64,000 nucleotides of DNA from Sphingobacterium sp. UT-1RO-CII-1 (lineage in GTDB: Bacteria > Bacteroidota > Bacteroidia > Sphingobacteriales > Sphingobacteriaceae): positions 178,757 to 242,756 of the forward strand of contig NZ_JAPPVJ010000007.1 of assembly GCF_026711005.1 (NCBI RefSeq), read 5' to 3'. The stretch's first letter is position 1. Every line of letters begins with the position of its first letter. Below are positions 43,980 through 53,831 of the stretch, piece after piece. The notes under the pieces were generated by a model. That model worked only from the letters and a program-made list of their open reading frames with translations, searched no databases and was not told the origin of the DNA. The position numbers and the translations under genes were made by a program.

Positions 43980-45311
43980 ATGAAGATTTGGCAAAAAAAT
44001 ATTGATGTAGACTCGTTTGTAGAATCATTTACAGTTGGTAATGACAGAGAGATGGACCAGCATTTGGCGGCTGCAGATGTCTTGGGGTCACTTGCTCATA
44101 CGCGAATGCTTAATAGTATAGGTTTGATGACAGACTCAGATTTACAATCGGTACAAGACGAGCTTAAAAAGATATACCGAGAAATAGAAGAAGGAGAATT
44201 TTTTATTGCCGATACTGCAGAGGACGTGCATTCGCATGTCGAACAGGTTTTAACCGAACGAATCGGCGATCCCGGGAAAAAGATACATGCAGGTAGGTCA
44301 CGAAACGATCAGGTATTGGTTGATCTGAAACTTTATTTTCGTGCGGAGATACAACGCTTGGTTGAGCAGATAGAAGGGCTTTTTCAGCAACTTCTTTTGC
44401 TTAGTGAACAGCATAAAGCTATCCTTATTCCAGGTTATACACATCTGCAGATTGCTATGCCTTCTTCCTTTGGTTTGTGGTTTGCTGCTTATGCAGAAAG
44501 TCTGGTAGACGATATGGAGCTTTTAAAGTCCGCTTGGAAGGTATGCAACAAGAATCCTCTGGGGTCTGCAGCTGGTTATGGCTCTTCTTTTCCACTAAAC
44601 CGTACGATGACTACAACGTTACTTGGATTTAATGATTTGAATTATAATGTTGTCTATGCCCAAATGGGACGTGGCAAAACAGAGCGAATTCTCGCACAGG
44701 GAATGAGCAGTGTAGCTGCTACTTTGGCAAAGTTTGCCATGGACATCTGTATGTTTATAAATCAAAATTTCGGATTTATTTCTTTCCCTGACCATTTGAC
44801 AACAGGGTCAAGCATTATGCCCCATAAGAAGAACCCAGATGTTTTTGAATTGGTTCGTGCGCGTTGTAATAGGATACAAGCACTTCCAAATGAGATCGCT
44901 TTAATGACTACAAATTTACCGTCGGGTTATCACAGGGATTTACAGTTGTTGAAAGAAAATCTGTTCCCCGCATTCCAATCATTGAGTGACTGTTTAGAAA
45001 TTTCAACTTTTATGTTGAAACATATAGAGGTGCGTTCCGATGTGTTGGAAGATCCCAAATACGATTATTTGTTCAGTGTTGAAGTTGTTAATAATATGGT
45101 ATTGGAGGGGGTGCCTTTTAGAGAGGCGTATAGAAGAATAGGCCTGGATATTGAAAATGGAACATTCAAACCTTCAAAAGAAGTTGCACATATACATGAA
45201 GGGAGTATCGGCAACTTATGTAACGATCAGATTGAACGTATGTTTTACGAAGTGAAAAACGATTTTGACTTTCAAAAGGTTGAAACTGCTATAGCAGAGC
45301 TTGTAAAATAA
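43980..45311 (+). CDS. argH: Argininosuccinate lyase
   Basis: Final step of arginine synthesis, cutting argininosuccinate to arginine and fumarate. The 443-residue protein begins MKIWQKNIDVDSFVESF, with AGRSRNDQVLVDLKLY around residue 103, the catalytic His in GYTHLQIAMPSS and the family signature GSSIMPHKKNPD. I use ATG 43980, which gives the usual N terminus; the TTG at 43956 lies inside the -7 box. It stands alone, far from both other arginine clusters. Confidence 0.96.
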   Translation: MKIWQKNIDVDSFVESFTVGNDREMDQHLAAADVLGSLAHTRMLNSIGLMTDSDLQSVQDELKKIYREIEEGEFFIADTAEDVHSHVEQVLTERIGDPGKKIHAGRSRNDQVLVDLKLYFRAEIQRLVEQIEGLFQQLLLLSEQHKAILIPGYTHLQIAMPSSFGLWFAAYAESLVDDMELLKSAWKVCNKNPLGSAAGYGSSFPLNRTMTTTLLGFNDLNYNVVYAQMGRGKTERILAQGMSSVAATLAKFAMDICMFINQNFGFISFPDHLTTGSSIMPHKKNPDVFELVRARCNRIQALPNEIALMTTNLPSGYHRDLQLLKENLFPAFQSLSDCLEISTFMLKHIEVRSDVLEDPKYDYLFSVEVVNNMVLEGVPFREAYRRIGLDIENGTFKPSKEVAHIHEGSIGNLCNDQIERMFYEVKNDFDFQKVETAIAELVK

Positions 45312-45333
45312 TCAAAAGTATTACAGTTTAAAA

Positions 45334-45366
45334 AATAAGAGCGTTCATTAAGCGCTCTTATTTTTT
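45334..45366. terminator. Bidirectional terminator between argH and the TlpA-like gene
   Basis: A 10-bp stem (AATAAGAGCG and its complement) is flanked by an A run and TTTTTT, in the 59-nt gap between convergent genes. Confidence 0.92.
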
Positions 45367-45370
45367 AAAC

Positions 45371-46882
45371 TTAACTAGCCTGTTTAGCTAAGCCAATTTT
45401 TACTTCCATTTCCGTTAAAATCTCTTCTACATTATCGCTACCTCCTGCTGATTGGAAGCGGATCATCCCATTTTTATCAATAACTACCTTTGTTGGAATT
45501 CCCCTTACTCCAAAAGCTGTAACAACGGCTTTGCTTCTTTCTTCCATTTCATCGAAAAGTACGTGGAACGTATATTTATTATCGGTAATAAACTTCTCTA
45601 CGAGTTCCTTGTAATCTTTTTCTCGTTGCCAGGTATTAATGAATAAGAATTCAACTTCTTTGTCATCTTTAAACTTATTGACAGCAGCTTGCATCCCTGG
45701 GAAAGAAATAATACAAGGACCACACCAAGTAGCCCAAAAGTCAATTACCACCACTTTGCCTTTATAATCCGCTAAAGAAACTTCTTTTCCATCTCGATTT
45801 ACTAAGGTGAAGCTTGGTGCTTCTGTATTAATAATTTCTTTCTCGTATTTGGCCGTCATCTTTTCCCTATAGGTTTTTCTGATATCAGCTATATAGTTCT
45901 CAAAGTTTAACTCTTCTTTTTTCTGAGTAGGAAACAACCCCTTAGATAATTCTTCTAAAGAAGGGTTTACGCCATTATTTTTCATGACTTTTTCTAAAGC
46001 ATCGAAAGCTTCTTTTGGCTTGTTCTGAAGTAAGTATGCTTTTGTTAATATTTCTACATCTTTATTAGCGTAATAACCAGAATATTCATCCTCTTCTAAG
46101 CGGTTCTTTAAAAGGTTGATTGCTTGTTCGCTGCCCCCATCATCTAAAATAGCGTTTGCATACAACACTAGTAATGCTGATTTGTATCGTGCATTGTCAC
46201 CTTTCTTTATTTTTTCGTCGCTAGATTGAGACGCTTTGTCTGCCACTTGGTAGGCATGCTGTATCAGTGCATTGTATTTTGGGGTTTCTTCTTTGGCGCT
46301 AGCGTTTACTACTGTGTAAGTTACCATCGCAAAGTTATCCGCATCTTTCAGTTCTTCAAGATATTGTAAGGCTTTATCGGTCGCATTAGCACGTGCAAAA
46401 TGTCGAGCTAAATTTTGCGTAGCGAAGCTATAGATAGAACGGTCTGTTTCTGGGAAGCTGTCTTCAGGAAATGCTTTGCGCCAGGCCAATAAACGTTCTT
46501 CAAAAACTTGTGGGCTTGTGTTTTTGTCCTTGTCTTCGAAAACTTTGTTGTAAGCAATTCCACGAGCCGTGCGTCCTACGGGAAACTTAGTCGCAATCTC
46601 GGTTCTTAGTTCTTCTGCTTTTGTGACATTATCTAAAGCATGCTCATAAACAAAAGGAGCAAGCGATAAAATGGCCTCGTCGTCACTTTGCTCTAAATAG
46701 ATGATTTCTTTTTTTAATTCCGTTATTGCCGAGTCTGTTCCGGCGTTTACCAGACTGCTTATATGCTTCGTTAGTTCCTCAGCAGTAATATCTTTTTGTT
46801 TAGCTAATTGTGCATAGCTGGGTGTTAAAAAGCAGATGCCCGATAGTAGGCATATTGCTGAAAATAAATTTATCTTTTTCAT
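45371..46882 (-). CDS. Periplasmic thioredoxin-like (TlpA/ResA-type) protein with long N-terminal region
   Basis: A 503-residue exported protein with signal peptide (cleavage near PSYA-Q). Residues about 25-345 are helical with TPR-like spacing (for example EQAINLLKNRL and KEAFDALEKVM). The C-terminal 155 residues form a TlpA-type thioredoxin domain: APSFTLVNRDGKEVSLADYKGK, the redox motif WATWCGPC (about 393-400) and the cis-Pro in GIPTKVVID. Such fusions are frequent in Bacteroidota, probably for redox maintenance of envelope proteins; the client is unknown. Monocistronic. Confidence 0.88.
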   Translation of the reverse strand: MKKINLFSAICLLSGICFLTPSYAQLAKQKDITAEELTKHISSLVNAGTDSAITELKKEIIYLEQSDDEAILSLAPFVYEHALDNVTKAEELRTEIATKFPVGRTARGIAYNKVFEDKDKNTSPQVFEERLLAWRKAFPEDSFPETDRSIYSFATQNLARHFARANATDKALQYLEELKDADNFAMVTYTVVNASAKEETPKYNALIQHAYQVADKASQSSDEKIKKGDNARYKSALLVLYANAILDDGGSEQAINLLKNRLEEDEYSGYYANKDVEILTKAYLLQNKPKEAFDALEKVMKNNGVNPSLEELSKGLFPTQKKEELNFENYIADIRKTYREKMTAKYEKEIINTEAPSFTLVNRDGKEVSLADYKGKVVVIDFWATWCGPCIISFPGMQAAVNKFKDDKEVEFLFINTWQREKDYKELVEKFITDNKYTFHVLFDEMEERSKAVVTAFGVRGIPTKVVIDKNGMIRFQSAGGSDNVEEILTEMEVKIGLAKQAS

Positions 46883-46953
46883 CCCTCGTTGTTAGTTACT
46901 ATATATTATTTCCTACTGACCATGGTACTGTGTTTTATGTACTGTCAGGGTGT

Positions 46954-48012
46954 TTATTTTTGAATACTAAATTTATAGATTGTAGTAGATGTAAACACTT
47001 CGCCTACATCAAGGTTAACAGAAGGGAAGTCTGTTCTGTTCGGGCTGTCAGGGTAATGCTGTGTCTCTAAACAAAATGCGGAGTTTTTTGCATAATTTCT
47101 TCCTGTCTTTCCGATGTCTTTTCCCGACAGAAAATTACCTGTATATAATTGTATGCCCGGTTCAGAAGTGAAAACTTCTAAAACTATGCCTGATTTAGGT
47201 GAAAAGGCTTTCGCAGCTCTCCGTTTTATTTCGCCATCTAAGACGTAGCTATGGTCATAGCCGTTCCCATACTCGAGTTGTTTATCTGTGTTGTTTATAT
47301 CTTTTCCAATGGCTTTTGGGCTTCGAAAGTCAAATGCTGTGTCTGCTACCTCTGCAAGTTGCGTAAGTGGAATTTGATTTTCGTCAATCGCAACATATTG
47401 CGACGACGGAATTTCCAAAATATGATTTAGAATGTCATCATTCCCTTCTCCATTTAAGTTGAAGTAACTATGATTCGTTAAGTTAATTACCGTTTTCCGG
47501 TCTGTCTCCGCTTTATATGTGATGATAATTTCATTCTCCTCGGTCAATTCATAGGAAACATATACTTTCAAATTGCCAGGAAATCCCTCTTCGCCATCGG
47601 CTGAGGTATAATAAAAATCTACTTTCTTCTTAAATGAAACTTGTCTATCCCAAATTTGGTTATGGAAACCATTAGGCCCACCATGTAGGCTATTATTTCC
47701 ATTATTCTTCTCTAGCGTAAATTGCTGGTCATCAATCGTAAAAGCTCCGTTTGCAATTCTGTTGGCAAAACGTCCTACTGTCGTCCCGTGATATTTTTCA
47801 TCAGCCTCTAAATACCCCTGTATACTATCAAAGCCCAGTACCACATCCCGGAGTTCCCCTGTGTTGTCGGGCACTAAGATACTGACAATACGAGCGCCAT
47901 AATCTGTAAAAGCAACTTGCATTCCCGAACGGTTCTGTAAGGTTATTAGATGGGTGTTTTTACCCCCAATATTATGTTCAAAGTTTTTAGCAGAAGGAAG
48001 TTTATAGATCAT
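46954..48012 (-). CDS. galM: Aldose 1-epimerase (galactose mutarotase)
   Basis: Interconverts alpha and beta anomers of galactose or glucose. The 352-residue protein has the catalytic His in SLHGGPNGFHNQIWD, a second His in INLTNHSYFNLNG, and the catalytic Glu in CLETQHYPDSPN near the C terminus. I start at ATG 48012 instead of a TTG at 48021. No signal peptide. Adjacent genes do not suggest a sugar operon. Confidence 0.92.
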   Translation of the reverse strand: MIYKLPSAKNFEHNIGGKNTHLITLQNRSGMQVAFTDYGARIVSILVPDNTGELRDVVLGFDSIQGYLEADEKYHGTTVGRFANRIANGAFTIDDQQFTLEKNNGNNSLHGGPNGFHNQIWDRQVSFKKKVDFYYTSADGEEGFPGNLKVYVSYELTEENEIIITYKAETDRKTVINLTNHSYFNLNGEGNDDILNHILEIPSSQYVAIDENQIPLTQLAEVADTAFDFRSPKAIGKDINNTDKQLEYGNGYDHSYVLDGEIKRRAAKAFSPKSGIVLEVFTSEPGIQLYTGNFLSGKDIGKTGRNYAKNSAFCLETQHYPDSPNRTDFPSVNLDVGEVFTSTTIYKFSIQK

Positions 48013-48239
48013 TGTTATCAAAGTATAATATTTCTAAAAATACAAAATATTAATGGCTTCAAACAAACTTATATAACTTACTTAAAGCAATCGGCGTACA
48101 TATACTTTATTCCATAAAGGAGGTTTAAAGCCTTTGGTTCATAGTTTTAATAGTTTTTTCTAATCAAGACATCATCGTTTTTTTATAAAAAATAAACTGG
48201 CCCCCAAATGTATAGCTTAGTTATATAGCCTTGAAAGCT

Positions 48240-48247
48240 TATATTTG
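48240..48247 (+). promoter_or_regulatory. dgt: -7 promoter element of dgt
   Basis: TATATTTG matches TAnnTTTG, 24 nt before the dgt ATG. The rest of the 258-nt gap from galM shows nothing else. Confidence 0.55.
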
Positions 48248-48270
48248 CAGTATAGCAAAATAGAATATAG

Positions 48271-49617
48271 ATGAATTGGAAACAATTGCTTTCAGCTAAA
48301 AGATGGGGGTATGAAGATCGTGTAATGAGTGATCAGTTCGATGCCCGATCGGAATTTCAAAGGGATTATGATCGTTTGATTTTTTCATCTCCTTTTCGGA
48401 GGTTGCAGAACAAAACACAGGTTTTTCCTTTGCCTGGAGCAGTTTTTGTACATAATAGATTGACACATAGTCTGGAAGTAGCTAGTGTAGGGAGGTCACT
48501 TGGACGACTCTTCTATACTTTAATGAAAAAGGAAAACCCAAATATTGATAAGGAATATCCTTTTTTGCAGGAAGTTGGTAATATTGTTTCCGCAGCATGT
48601 CTTTCGCACGACCTAGGTAACCCTGCTTTTGGCCACTCCGGTGAAACGGCAATATCCACCTATTTTACACAGGGGGCAGGTCAAAAATATCAGGAGCATG
48701 TTACTCCAGAGCAATGGGAAGATCTTACACACTTTGAGGGAAATGCAAATGCATTACGGATCCTAACCCATGCTTTTAATGGTAAAGATAGTAAAGGTTT
48801 TGCGCTAACTTATTCAACACTGGCATCAATTGTGAAATATCCATGCGCAGCAGCAGATGGACATATTAAAGGAAGCCACCACCGAAAAAAGTATGGCTTT
48901 TTCGATACGGAGCTAAATACTTTTGAAAAAATAGCACAAGAGCTGGGTTTAAAGAGAGATCCAGAAAATATTAAAGGCTACGTACGTCATCCTTTAGTTT
49001 ATTTAGTAGAAGCTGCCGATGATATATGTTATAATATTATTGACTTAGAGGATGCACACCATCTAAAAATCCTATCCTATGCAGAAGTTGAAGAGTTGCT
49101 TTTGCCCCTGTGTGGTGGTGGTGATTTACGTCCACGCTTGAATAGTCTGGCAGATAAAGGGAGTCGTGTTGCTTTGTTACGCGCAAAAGCTATCAATACA
49201 TTGATTAACGGATGTGCAGAGGTTTTTGCTGAGAATCAAGAGCGATTTCTTAATGGAACTTTTGATAAAGCACTTATGGATGCATTGGATGAGCAGATAG
49301 TTGAGCAGATGAAAGCCATATCTAAGGTGTCGGTCAAAAAGATTTATAATGCACCTACTGTTGTGCAAATAGAGATTGCAGGCTATAAAGTTATGAATGC
49401 TTTGTTGGATGAGTTTATACCTGCTTATCTAAAAACAAACAAAATGTTATTCGATCATAAACTCGTGGCGATGATACCCGAGCAATTTCATACAGACAGT
49501 TCGGGTACGTATGAGAAGATAAGAGCGGTCTTAGATTTCGTGTCCAGTATGACGGATATTTACGCCATTGATCTATATCGAAAAATTCAAGGAATATCCA
49601 TTCCGTCATTAGATTAA
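48271..49617 (+). CDS. dgt: Deoxyguanosinetriphosphate triphosphohydrolase
   Basis: HD-domain dNTPase that cleaves dGTP to deoxyguanosine and triphosphate. The 448-residue protein has FRRLQNKTQVFPL, the metal His of VHNRLTHSLEV, the HD pair in CLSHDLGNPAFGHSGE and a later Asp in VEAADDICYNIIDLEDA. Length and motifs fit the Dgt group, whose members limit dNTP pools and can protect against phage. Confidence 0.94.
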   Translation: MNWKQLLSAKRWGYEDRVMSDQFDARSEFQRDYDRLIFSSPFRRLQNKTQVFPLPGAVFVHNRLTHSLEVASVGRSLGRLFYTLMKKENPNIDKEYPFLQEVGNIVSAACLSHDLGNPAFGHSGETAISTYFTQGAGQKYQEHVTPEQWEDLTHFEGNANALRILTHAFNGKDSKGFALTYSTLASIVKYPCAAADGHIKGSHHRKKYGFFDTELNTFEKIAQELGLKRDPENIKGYVRHPLVYLVEAADDICYNIIDLEDAHHLKILSYAEVEELLLPLCGGGDLRPRLNSLADKGSRVALLRAKAINTLINGCAEVFAENQERFLNGTFDKALMDALDEQIVEQMKAISKVSVKKIYNAPTVVQIEIAGYKVMNALLDEFIPAYLKTNKMLFDHKLVAMIPEQFHTDSSGTYEKIRAVLDFVSSMTDIYAIDLYRKIQGISIPSLD

Positions 49618-49714
49618 AATGTTAGGAGAAATCAATCCCATTGTGTTGTAGTAGCCTGTCTTTTTCAATATTCATATAATTGAAATATTAATCCTGTTTT
49701 TTTTAATATGGATT

Positions 49715-49795
49715 ATGGTCACACTAGTAATTATGGGAAGAAAGTACAGAACAACCACAAGTTCTGTTAGGAAAAAAAAGCATACGAAGAATTAA
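49715..49795 (+). CDS. Possible basic microprotein upstream of topB
   Basis: A 26-codon ORF (or 20 codons from the internal ATG at 49733) encodes a Lys/Arg/Thr-rich peptide ending VRKKKHTKN, ending 6 nt before topB. It is too short for statistical support, and no promoter or RBS is seen. It resembles a small nucleic-acid-binding tail but is not recognised as a known small ribosomal protein. Confidence 0.25.
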   Translation: MVTLVIMGRKYRTTTSSVRKKKHTKN

Positions 49796-49801
49796 GTACA
49801 T

Positions 49802-51919
49802 ATGAAGTTAGTCATAGCAGAAAAACCGTCAGTAGCAAGAGATTTAGCACGTGTCATGGGAGCGAAAGAAGTGATGGACGGGTATATCGCTGGAAATGGA
49901 TATGCATTTACATACGCATTTGGTCATTTAGTGCAATTGTGTACTCCGCAGGCTTATGGTTATGCGACTTGGTCTGTGTCTAATTTGCCTATTATTCCTC
50001 AGGAATTTCGTTTAGAAGTAAAAAAAGTGAAGCGTGACGGCAAGCAGATTGATGATGGTGGTGCACTAAAACAATTAAATACGATTAAACACTTGCTTAG
50101 TCAAGCTGAGGAGGTGATCGTCGCAACAGATGCCGGGAGGGAAGGAGAGCTTATTTTTAGAAATATTTATTACTATTTGAACTCTAAAGTGCCGTTTAAA
50201 CGCTTATGGATCTCCTCGCAGACAGATAAAGCAATTAAAGAAGGCTTCGCAAATTTAAAAGACGGTACAGAGTATGATAGTTTGTATATGTCGGCGCGTT
50301 CTCGGTCTGAATCCGACTGGTTAATTGGTATCAACGCTACACAAGCATTGACTTTAGCAGCCGGCAATAGAGGGCTATTGTCTTTAGGACGGGTGCAAAC
50401 GCCTACATTGGCGATGATCTGCTCCCGTTATTTAGAAAATAAAGATTTTAAACCGCAAGCTTTTTATAAGATACAGGCCGGGTTTGAGAAGGATAATATA
50501 AGTTTTAAGGCAACGTCTGACCGTATCGATAAAAAAGAGCAGGCTGAGGGGCTGGTAAATCTGATACAAATCGGAGAATCGGCTAAAGTGCTTAAAGTCG
50601 AAGCTAAAGAAACAAAAGAACAGCCGCCTTTGCTCTTTGATCTAACCTCTTTGCAACAGGATGCGAATAAAAAATACGGTTATTCAGCAGATCAAACGCT
50701 TAGTATAGCACAGGCTTTATACGAGAAGAAAGTAATAACCTACCCACGTACAGGGTCTAGATACATCGGTGAAGATGTTTTTGAAGAAATAGATGCTTTA
50801 TTTCAACACCTGGCAGACACAGCTGAGGAAAGTATATCCGTAATAAGCCGTAATCTTATCGGGGCAAAATTGAATAAACGCTCCGTGGATGATAAGAAAG
50901 TAACCGACCATCATGCTTTGTTAGTAACGGATGAAAAGCCGGGGCCAATGCCCAAAGATCAACAACATATTTATAATATGATAGCCAAGCGTATGGTCGA
51001 GAGCTTTTCGGAGGTATGCTTAAAAGACATTACCACAGTTACTATTGATGCTAAAGGAGTAGAGCTTATCGCAAAAGGTACTGTAATCAGGCAGTATGGC
51101 TGGCGTTTGTCTGCCGAGCAGGTCGAGCTTCCTGATGAAGATAAAAATAATGACGACCAGGACAATGAAAATGCGCAACTTCCGAAGCTGCTCGCAGAGG
51201 AACTATTGGAGGTGTTGTCTTTAGAGTTAGCGGAGCGCTTTACCAAAGCAAGGCCAATACATACGGAAGCTTCTTTATTAAAAGCGATGGAAACATCAGG
51301 TAAGGAAATAGAAGATGATGAAATGCGACAGGCTATGAAAGATTGTGGGTTAGGTACGCCCGCTACCCGGGCTGCAACGATAGAAACCTTGTTTCAACGT
51401 GACTACATAAAACGGGAAAAGAAAAGACTGATACCTACCGAAAAAGGACTTACAGTTTATGGTTTAGTAAAGGACCGGTCTATTGCAAAGGTAACCTTAA
51501 CAGGTAAGTGGGAGCAGAAGCTGGAAGAGATGCGGGCAAATAAAGTTTCCTATGAGGTCTTTATGAAGCATATTAAGGATTATACTGCAAAGATAACAAC
51601 CGAGTTGGTACAGATGCGAGTTGCTATACAGCAGGAAGAAATTAAGCCGCAACAAAAAGGAAAAATAAAATGTCCCAAGTGCCAGTCTGGTAGTGTACAG
51701 CTATACGATAAAATTGCGCAGTGCGATCATTATGCGCGAGGTTGCGATTTTAAAATATGGAGAACATTAAGTGGCGTTTTTTTAGAAGAAAAAGAAATGA
51801 AAAACCTCTTGGAAAAGGGCAAAACAACCTTGTTAAAAGGTTTAAAACCTGTTGGAGGCAATAGTCAGGATGGTTATTTGGTATTGGATAATTTTAAAGC
51901 TATTGTTCAGCCAGCATGA
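49802..51919 (+). CDS. topB: DNA topoisomerase III (type IA)
   Basis: Type IA topoisomerase that unlinks single strands and recombination intermediates. The 705-residue protein has the TOPRIM start MKLVIAEKPSVARDLARVMG, the acidic DAGREGELIFR motif, the catalytic Tyr in VITYPRTGSRYI, and GLGTPATRAATIE. The C-terminal end carries a zinc-ribbon-like CPKCQSGSVQLYDKIAQCDHYARGCDF-type region with four cysteines. topB homologues also occur on Bacteroidota conjugative elements, but no transfer genes are nearby. Confidence 0.95.
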   Translation: MKLVIAEKPSVARDLARVMGAKEVMDGYIAGNGYAFTYAFGHLVQLCTPQAYGYATWSVSNLPIIPQEFRLEVKKVKRDGKQIDDGGALKQLNTIKHLLSQAEEVIVATDAGREGELIFRNIYYYLNSKVPFKRLWISSQTDKAIKEGFANLKDGTEYDSLYMSARSRSESDWLIGINATQALTLAAGNRGLLSLGRVQTPTLAMICSRYLENKDFKPQAFYKIQAGFEKDNISFKATSDRIDKKEQAEGLVNLIQIGESAKVLKVEAKETKEQPPLLFDLTSLQQDANKKYGYSADQTLSIAQALYEKKVITYPRTGSRYIGEDVFEEIDALFQHLADTAEESISVISRNLIGAKLNKRSVDDKKVTDHHALLVTDEKPGPMPKDQQHIYNMIAKRMVESFSEVCLKDITTVTIDAKGVELIAKGTVIRQYGWRLSAEQVELPDEDKNNDDQDNENAQLPKLLAEELLEVLSLELAERFTKARPIHTEASLLKAMETSGKEIEDDEMRQAMKDCGLGTPATRAATIETLFQRDYIKREKKRLIPTEKGLTVYGLVKDRSIAKVTLTGKWEQKLEEMRANKVSYEVFMKHIKDYTAKITTELVQMRVAIQQEEIKPQQKGKIKCPKCQSGSVQLYDKIAQCDHYARGCDFKIWRTLSGVFLEEKEMKNLLEKGKTTLLKGLKPVGGNSQDGYLVLDNFKAIVQPA

Positions 51920-52025
51920 TTTTGTTGAAATACCGTCTCCATAAAGTGGAATGAACGTCAAAAGATAGGCAAATAGATACACTGTAGAAGAACATAATAA
52001 ACAAAATCATACCTTTGAGCTCAGT

Positions 52026-53018
52026 ATGGCTACAACATTATATAATCCCTTTTTAACATTTAAATTTGATAATGCATCCTGCTTTTTATCAGGCGATGCT
52101 TTGCAATCGGATGACGAGCGTCTGCAGGTTTTTCCTGTGTGGATGATGCGTGCATTTGAATTGGAAGATAAACCTTTTAAAATGCTGGATGAGAACATTG
52201 TCACCTATAAGTCTTTGCAGTTGCCCTGTTCGGCAGATACGGCACGGGCTTTTGAAGAAGTTGAAGGAAAGGTAGAAAAGGCAATGTCTTCAGGGTATCA
52301 GGAGGTGAAACAACTGCCCGAACGTGTGTTGTTTCAATGGGTGGCCAAAATATTGTACGGTGTTGTTTTTAATGAAATACAGGCAGGCGTTCGGCAAGCC
52401 TTTTTGAGTGGTGAAGATCTGAACTTTTCACAGGCTCTTGTTCATAAATTTCGAAACCTCCATTATATGTTGCAATCTATCGTTCAACCTATGGAGTTTG
52501 AGCAAAAAAATCCTTTTAGTATTTTGATATTGCCTGTTAATAACGATAAGGATACTTTTAGCTATCGCGATGAAATCAATACATTGATATTTACTCTGCG
52601 GATGGGAGATTTTGCAGTGATAGCAACATTACAGGATAATGGCACGAATGCTATTTACCATGAAGAGGTATTAGAGAAGATAAAGGGGAAGGAATTACAG
52701 CCTATTCAGTTTGAGGAGATATGTGCACGATACTTTTATTCAGCTTATCTTTTTAACCGTTTGCCGGAGTATACATATATGGAAACACCGAATAAAGTTT
52801 TTGTCGAGCCTATGCCCCTTAATGATTGGACACTAAAGCCTATTTTTGATGAATGGCAGGCCAAAACTTATGGGCAAGTGTTAGAAAACTTTTGGAAACC
52901 TTGGGGCTTTACGCTTTTTGAGATCATAAAAAATCCAGAAAAGCCAATGAGTTTCTTGTTTGATGAAAAAGGAGATTTTATTGATAATCCTAGTCCTCAA
53001 ACACCATTAGATAATTAA
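52026..53018 (+). CDS. Conserved-looking hypothetical protein
   Basis: I do not recognise this 330-residue soluble protein. It opens NPFLTFKFDNASCFLSGD and has a helical region with a LFQWVAKILYGVVFNEI segment near residue 110. That layout recalls HNH-type proteins with an alpha-helical region after the nuclease core, but no HNH histidines or paired CxxC motifs are present. The tail is disordered (PSPQTPLDN). It follows topB by 106 nt and is closed by a strong terminator, so it may share the topB transcript. Function unknown. Confidence 0.7.
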   Translation: MATTLYNPFLTFKFDNASCFLSGDALQSDDERLQVFPVWMMRAFELEDKPFKMLDENIVTYKSLQLPCSADTARAFEEVEGKVEKAMSSGYQEVKQLPERVLFQWVAKILYGVVFNEIQAGVRQAFLSGEDLNFSQALVHKFRNLHYMLQSIVQPMEFEQKNPFSILILPVNNDKDTFSYRDEINTLIFTLRMGDFAVIATLQDNGTNAIYHEEVLEKIKGKELQPIQFEEICARYFYSAYLFNRLPEYTYMETPNKVFVEPMPLNDWTLKPIFDEWQAKTYGQVLENFWKPWGFTLFEIIKNPEKPMSFLFDEKGDFIDNPSPQTPLDN

Positions 53019-53019
53019 T

Positions 53020-53057
53020 AAAAATCCGCTCTTGTAAAATAACAAGAGCGGATTTTT
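53020..53057 (+). terminator. Terminator after the topB-adjacent hypothetical
   Basis: A 16-bp perfect stem (AAAAATCCGCTCTTGT and complement, 6-nt loop) ends in TTTTT, beginning just past the stop. Confidence 0.93.
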
Positions 53058-53121
53058 ATTACAGTACTATTTGTAGCTTTAAACCTAGTGTTTAAATATG
53101 CTATTTTTACTTAAAGTTTTA

Positions 53122-53595
53122 TTATTTTATTGTACGTAAGTATATTGTCTGTTTTTTATCGTCCAATGTTATTGTTGGAAATTGACGGTCATAATCAATA
53201 GCGATATCTCCTTGCTCTACTTGACCGCTATTGTCGGAGTCCCATTCAATAGATACGTAGTATTTTATTGCGTCGTTTACGGGGGCGGGTTGTATGAGCT
53301 GTGTATGATCTTCAGGGATATCTAAGCTAATAATCGTAGGTAATTTTGTTTCTTCAAAATTTTTCTCTGTAATTAATGTAGCTGGAGCGTCTGCCAGAAG
53401 TTCAGATATAGCGTAAAGCTGTATTTTTCCTTTAGGATTTACGACTGTCAGCTCTTCGGAAGGAATAAGTTCTATAGAAACGTTTATGGCTTTTTTCTGT
53501 TCACCTTGTTTTTCTTTCTTTTCCTGTGTATTTGTTGATGTGCAGCTACTGATTGTGATACCAAGTAAGCTGATTGCTAAAAATATTATTTTCAT
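53122..53595 (-). CDS. Small lipoprotein with an EF-hand-like loop
   Basis: A 157-residue lipoprotein. The signal ends ISSC (Cys about residue 18), then comes a Lys/Glu/Gln linker and one beta-sandwich-like domain resembling YbaY/GlnQ-type small beta lipoproteins in strand order. DSDNSGQVEQGD (about 118-129) fits a 12-residue calcium-loop pattern D-x-D-x-S-G. Function unknown. Monocistronic; no promoter match found. Confidence 0.7.
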   Translation of the reverse strand: MKIIFLAISLLGITISSCTSTNTQEKKEKQGEQKKAINVSIELIPSEELTVVNPKGKIQLYAISELLADAPATLITEKNFEETKLPTIISLDIPEDHTQLIQPAPVNDAIKYYVSIEWDSDNSGQVEQGDIAIDYDRQFPTITLDDKKQTIYLRTIK

Positions 53596-53831
53596 AAAAT
53601 TTCTCTAATTAATGAATGGCTTTATTTGCTGCTTTCCCTGCATGCAAACAATATAAATCTTGTTTTATTATAGTACGTACATATAAAACGATTTGTCTTT
53701 TTAAATGCTACATTTTGTACATGTATTTTGGAATGGTTTGTAGCCCTCAAAAAAAATCTTCTTTTGCTAAATAAGACCTATTAATATAACAAAAAGGATA
53801 TGATAGAGTTTTGGGTAATATATAAAAGTGT

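Noticed and set aside
49802..53018. Conjugative-element fragment around topB
   Set aside because: No integrase, tra genes, direct repeats or composition change; topB alone is normal on the chromosome.
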